From positions 1 through 9,375 of the forward strand of contig JBCAZH010000095.1 in assembly GCA_038533155.1 (NCBI GenBank): a stretch of 9,375 nucleotides of DNA. Reading direction: 5' to 3'. Shown here one piece after another: positions 7,154 to 9,375 of this stretch. The notes beneath the pieces are model-generated. The model searched no databases and was not told where the DNA came from. It worked only from the letters and a program-made list of their open reading frames with translations. The number at the start of each line of letters is the position of its first letter. The first letter of the stretch is position 1. Made by a program: the position numbers and the translations under genes. This DNA comes from CALBPI01 sp038533155. GTDB lineage: Bacteria; Pseudomonadota; Gammaproteobacteria; Steroidobacterales; Woeseiaceae.

Positions 7154-8326
7154 ATGAAACCCACCGGCCACAAAGCATTGTTAGCACTGACGGCGGCATC
7201 ACTGGGATTGCCGGCGATGACACCGAAGACAGCGCGGGCGCAAACCCAGCCAGAAGGATTTTCGGCGAGCTATCGCTACTCGCAGTATGCAGAAGGTGAG
7301 CAGCCCGCGTCGTTGTCGTCGGAAGGGGCAGTTGAGCGATTCAATATCGATATTCATCAACTGCGCCTTCAGACGCCCATGCTCGGCAATGCCGCGATCA
7401 GTGTCGACTTGGTCTCCGAAACGCTAACCGGAGCGTCGCCCTGGTTCATTACTCCCGACGTCGATGGCGAGCCGGTTCAAACGCTAAGCGGTGCGACAAT
7501 CGATGAGCAGCGCGATGAAATCAACATCGCTGCGAATATCTATGGCGCGCACGCGAGAACAGGTATGGGCGTTTCGTATTCGACGGAAAATGACTATGAG
7601 TCGCTTGGATTCCGACTGAACCATTCTTCGTACTCGGACGACAAAAATTCCACGCTCGATTTTGCTATCGGCGGCTCGGTCGATACGATCACGCCTACCC
7701 AAGAACCGGGTATCGTTCGCGTGGAGAATGAAGGGAAAAACAGCGTCTACGGCTCAGTCGGTTTCTCGCACGCATTCACCAAAACACTGCTGATCGGTGT
7801 CAGTGGTAGCTATTCCGTTTTCGAAGGTTTCTTGTCAGATCCCTACAAGTTGGTCTGGGTCGAAGGTGATCTGTTGGCAGATTCGCGGCCATCAGAAAAG
7901 CGTCAGGCGGCGTTCGATGCAAGGTTGCGAAACTATTTTCCTAGCGTAGATACAGCCTTGCATGTCGATTACCGCCATTACGGGGACAGTTTCGGTGTCG
8001 TTTCGAACACGCTGAAACTTGGTGCTTTCAAAAACTTGGGGTCCTGGCAATTCTCTGCAACCGCAAGATGGTACATCCAGGACTCGGCGAATTTTCATCG
8101 CAACTTCTTCGAGGTCTCGCGTGCGGACGGATTCTACTCGAGCGATTACCGTCTTTCCGATTTTCAAGCGCTGAGTTATAGCGCGGGTATCAAGAAAGAG
8201 TTTGGCTTTGGTGCGGTGCGTCTAAACTATGAGAGTTACGAGAGTAGCGGTGATGGCGATACGCCGAATCCTGGTCTGGTGGACTTTCAGTTGGTCTCAC
8301 TTGGCATCGACTTCTCAATCAAATAG
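7154..8326 (+). CDS. DUF3570-family protein, probable outer-membrane beta-barrel
   Basis: This 390-residue protein has a signal peptide with a likely cut after ARA29 (then QTQPEGFSASYRYSQY). The mature chain has many alternating polar/hydrophobic strands rich in Tyr, Ser and Gly, as in outer-membrane beta-barrels, and matches DUF3570 as I recall it (ETLTGASPWF, LSGATIDEQRDE, STENDYESLGF, DKNSTLDFAIGGS). TGAS (92-95) and SGAT (112-115) resemble the acceptor motif used by ApbE flavin transferases, whose gene is next. The chain ends in LGIDFSIK, not in the aromatic residue common for barrels. GTG 7148 is an alternative start two codons upstream of ATG 7154; both have only a weak GAGA-type ribosome site overlapping the previous stop. 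The barrel prediction is from pattern only. Confidence 0.8.
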   Translation: MKPTGHKALLALTAASLGLPAMTPKTARAQTQPEGFSASYRYSQYAEGEQPASLSSEGAVERFNIDIHQLRLQTPMLGNAAISVDLVSETLTGASPWFITPDVDGEPVQTLSGATIDEQRDEINIAANIYGAHARTGMGVSYSTENDYESLGFRLNHSSYSDDKNSTLDFAIGGSVDTITPTQEPGIVRVENEGKNSVYGSVGFSHAFTKTLLIGVSGSYSVFEGFLSDPYKLVWVEGDLLADSRPSEKRQAAFDARLRNYFPSVDTALHVDYRHYGDSFGVVSNTLKLGAFKNLGSWQFSATARWYIQDSANFHRNFFEVSRADGFYSSDYRLSDFQALSYSAGIKKEFGFGAVRLNYESYESSGDGDTPNPGLVDFQLVSLGIDFSIK

Positions 8327-8367
8327 CCTCGAGTAGTCGTCAGCAATTCGAGCCTCGCAGAGTGCTT

Positions 8368-9273
8368 ATGCGCGTAACCCGTTCTTTTAAGGCTATGGGC
8401 AGCCCGTGCGAACTGCAGCTCTACATCAAAGAGGGGACTGACCCAGACGCGATCTTCCAGGATCTGATCGGCGAGGTTGTGCGATTCGAGGACAAGTACT
8501 CGCGTTACAAGTCCAACAGTGTCATTTCCCAAATTAATGCGAGCGCTGGATCGGGCACGGTGGTGCCGATCGACGCAGAGGCGGCCAAGCTGTTTGACTA
8601 TGCGGACGCGCTGTACCAGCAGAGCGACGGTTTGTTTGATATCACCTCAGGTGTTCTTCGAGAGGTTTGGGACTTCAGATCGGCCGACTTGCCGAGCGAA
8701 TCGGACATCGAAGCCGTCCTACCGCTGATTGGCTGGCACTACGTGGAACGAGACGATGGTCACGTCTATCTTCCTCGCGAAGGCATGCAAGTCGACTTCG
8801 GTGGTTTCGGCAAGGAGTACGCGGTTGACCTGTTGGCGAGTCGCTGCGTCGACAACGATATCCAGCATGGCATGGTCAACTTGGGCGGGGATGTACGCGT
8901 CATTGGTCCTCATCCCGATGGTGCGTCGTGGCGAATCGGTATTCAGCATCCAAGAGCTCATGGCAAGACAATCGCGATTATCGACTTGCACGGTGGGGCT
9001 GTGGCAACCAGCGGGGACTATGAGCGTTTCATGTTGATCGACGGTCGGCGCTATTGTCATTTACTTGACCCTAAAACCGGGCATAGCCTAGAGCCAGAGT
9101 TCGCTAGTGTGTCGGTGCTCGCGGATAGTTGCCTGCTAGCTGGCTCGTTTTCGACGTTGGCGATGCTGATGCGGGAAGGTGCCGCTGAATGGTTACAAAG
9201 TACTGGGCTACCACACCTACTCGTCGATAAGACATTAGCATTGAGTGGTTCGATCGGCTTTCGCACCGACTAG
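8368..9273 (+). CDS. apbE: ApbE-type FAD:protein FMN transferase without an export signal
   Basis: This 301-residue enzyme should transfer FMN from FAD to a Ser/Thr of a target protein. The family motifs appear in order: FKAMGSPCELQLY (7-19), FEDKYSRYKSNSVISQIN (40-57), GLFDITSGVLREVWDF (88-103), VDFGGFGKEYAVD (142-154), NLGGDV (171-176), and ATSGDYERF with YCHLLDPKTG (213-238). Two things are odd. First, the chain begins directly with the enzyme domain, with neither signal peptide nor lipobox, although most ApbE proteins are periplasmic lipoproteins. Second, the metal-binding ADxxxT element near the end reads AGSFST (258-263), with Gly259 in place of the usual Asp. ATG 8368 is preferred, with CAGAG 5 bases upstream; GTG 8362 would add two residues. 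A gap of 41 bases separates it from the DUF3570 gene. Confidence 0.92.
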   Translation: MRVTRSFKAMGSPCELQLYIKEGTDPDAIFQDLIGEVVRFEDKYSRYKSNSVISQINASAGSGTVVPIDAEAAKLFDYADALYQQSDGLFDITSGVLREVWDFRSADLPSESDIEAVLPLIGWHYVERDDGHVYLPREGMQVDFGGFGKEYAVDLLASRCVDNDIQHGMVNLGGDVRVIGPHPDGASWRIGIQHPRAHGKTIAIIDLHGGAVATSGDYERFMLIDGRRYCHLLDPKTGHSLEPEFASVSVLADSCLLAGSFSTLAMLMREGAAEWLQSTGLPHLLVDKTLALSGSIGFRTD

Positions 9274-9280
9274 CGGTGCG
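9262..9280 (+). other. Perfect 7-bp hairpin over the apbE stop codon
   Basis: CGCACCG (9262-9268) and CGGTGCG (9274-9280) pair perfectly around the loop ACTAG, which contains the TAG stop of apbE (9271-9273). No T run follows, so it does not look like an ordinary intrinsic terminator. It could instead shield the mRNA end, partly terminate, or set the level of the downstream hemG-like gene. It also masks GTG 9276, making that a poor start codon for the next gene. Confidence 0.5.
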
Positions 9281-9314
9281 TGGGTACATTGCTCAGCGAG
9301 ATACATCGACTATT

Positions 9315-9375
9315 GTGAATATTCTGATCCTCTATTCATCGGTTGATGGGCATACGTTGAAGATCTGTCGTCGAA
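9315..9375 (+). CDS. hemG: HemG-like flavodoxin-fold protoporphyrinogen oxidase, 5' end only
   Basis: Only the first 20 codons are present before the window ends. They read VNILILYSSVDGHTLKICRR, with Met in place of Val if GTG initiates. This fits the first beta strand and phosphate-binding loop of flavodoxin-like HemG (an LILYSTxDGxT pattern), which oxidises protoporphyrinogen IX at the inner membrane using a quinone acceptor. Heme supply would suit an operon that encodes a CxxCH protein. GTG 9315 is chosen by homology; its ribosome site is poor, and the in-frame GTG 9276 would add 13 residues not typical of the family. Another flavodoxin-domain protein is possible because so little is visible. 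Confidence 0.6.
   Translation, partial: MNILILYSSVDGHTLKICRR

Noticed and set aside
8326..8357. Hairpin or terminator between the DUF3570 gene and apbE
   Set aside because: CTCGA and TCGAG can pair with only a 5-bp stem and a loop of about 15 bases, and no T run follows; GCCTCG repeats directly but is short.

Overview
The window looks like chromosomal DNA of a Gram-negative bacterium, most likely a gammaproteobacterium. The reasons are two lipobox lipoproteins, a Tat-signal protein, a beta-barrel-like DUF3570 protein, and a flavodoxin-type protoporphyrinogen oxidase start (HemG, found mainly in gammaproteobacteria). GC content looks moderate, roughly mid-50s by eye. No insertion sequence, CRISPR array, tRNA or rRNA was seen. 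Every gene I can support lies on the + strand.

Layout. Bases 3-185 may hold the 3' end of a gene resembling the C-terminus of formylglycine-generating/SUMF1-type proteins (weak). Bases 186-508 are an apparently non-coding leader. A LytS/YehU-type sensor kinase (509-1621) and a LytTR response regulator (1614-2381) overlap by 8 bases. The next gene starts with no gap at a TTG codon behind a perfect AGGAGG site and encodes an 873-residue c-heme lipoprotein (2382-5003). It is followed by a Tat-exported DUF1501-like protein (5008-6336), a TlpA-type thioredoxin (6346-6918), a 73-residue DUF4266-type lipoprotein ending in CGCN (6923-7144), a DUF3570-type protein (7154-8326), an ApbE-type FAD:protein FMN transferase (8368-9273), and the truncated start of a HemG-like flavodoxin-fold gene (9315 to the window end). 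The first seven genes are separated by 9 bases or fewer; the last two gaps are 41 bases each. This suggests one transcription unit of about nine genes.

How the parts may work together (inference). A membrane kinase and LytTR regulator would control an envelope redox module: a two-CxxCH lipoprotein, a Tat-exported partner, a thiol oxidoreductase that could serve the heme-binding or CGCN cysteines, and a barrel protein carrying SGAT/TGAS motifs like those modified by ApbE flavin transferases in NqrB/NqrC/RnfG. ApbE and HemG at the end would supply covalent flavin and heme. The most striking points are the SGAT motif beside apbE, an ApbE with no export signal and a substituted metal-ligand position, and the conserved-looking GCGCN tail. 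The role of the whole module is unknown to me; extracytoplasmic electron transfer is the leading guess.
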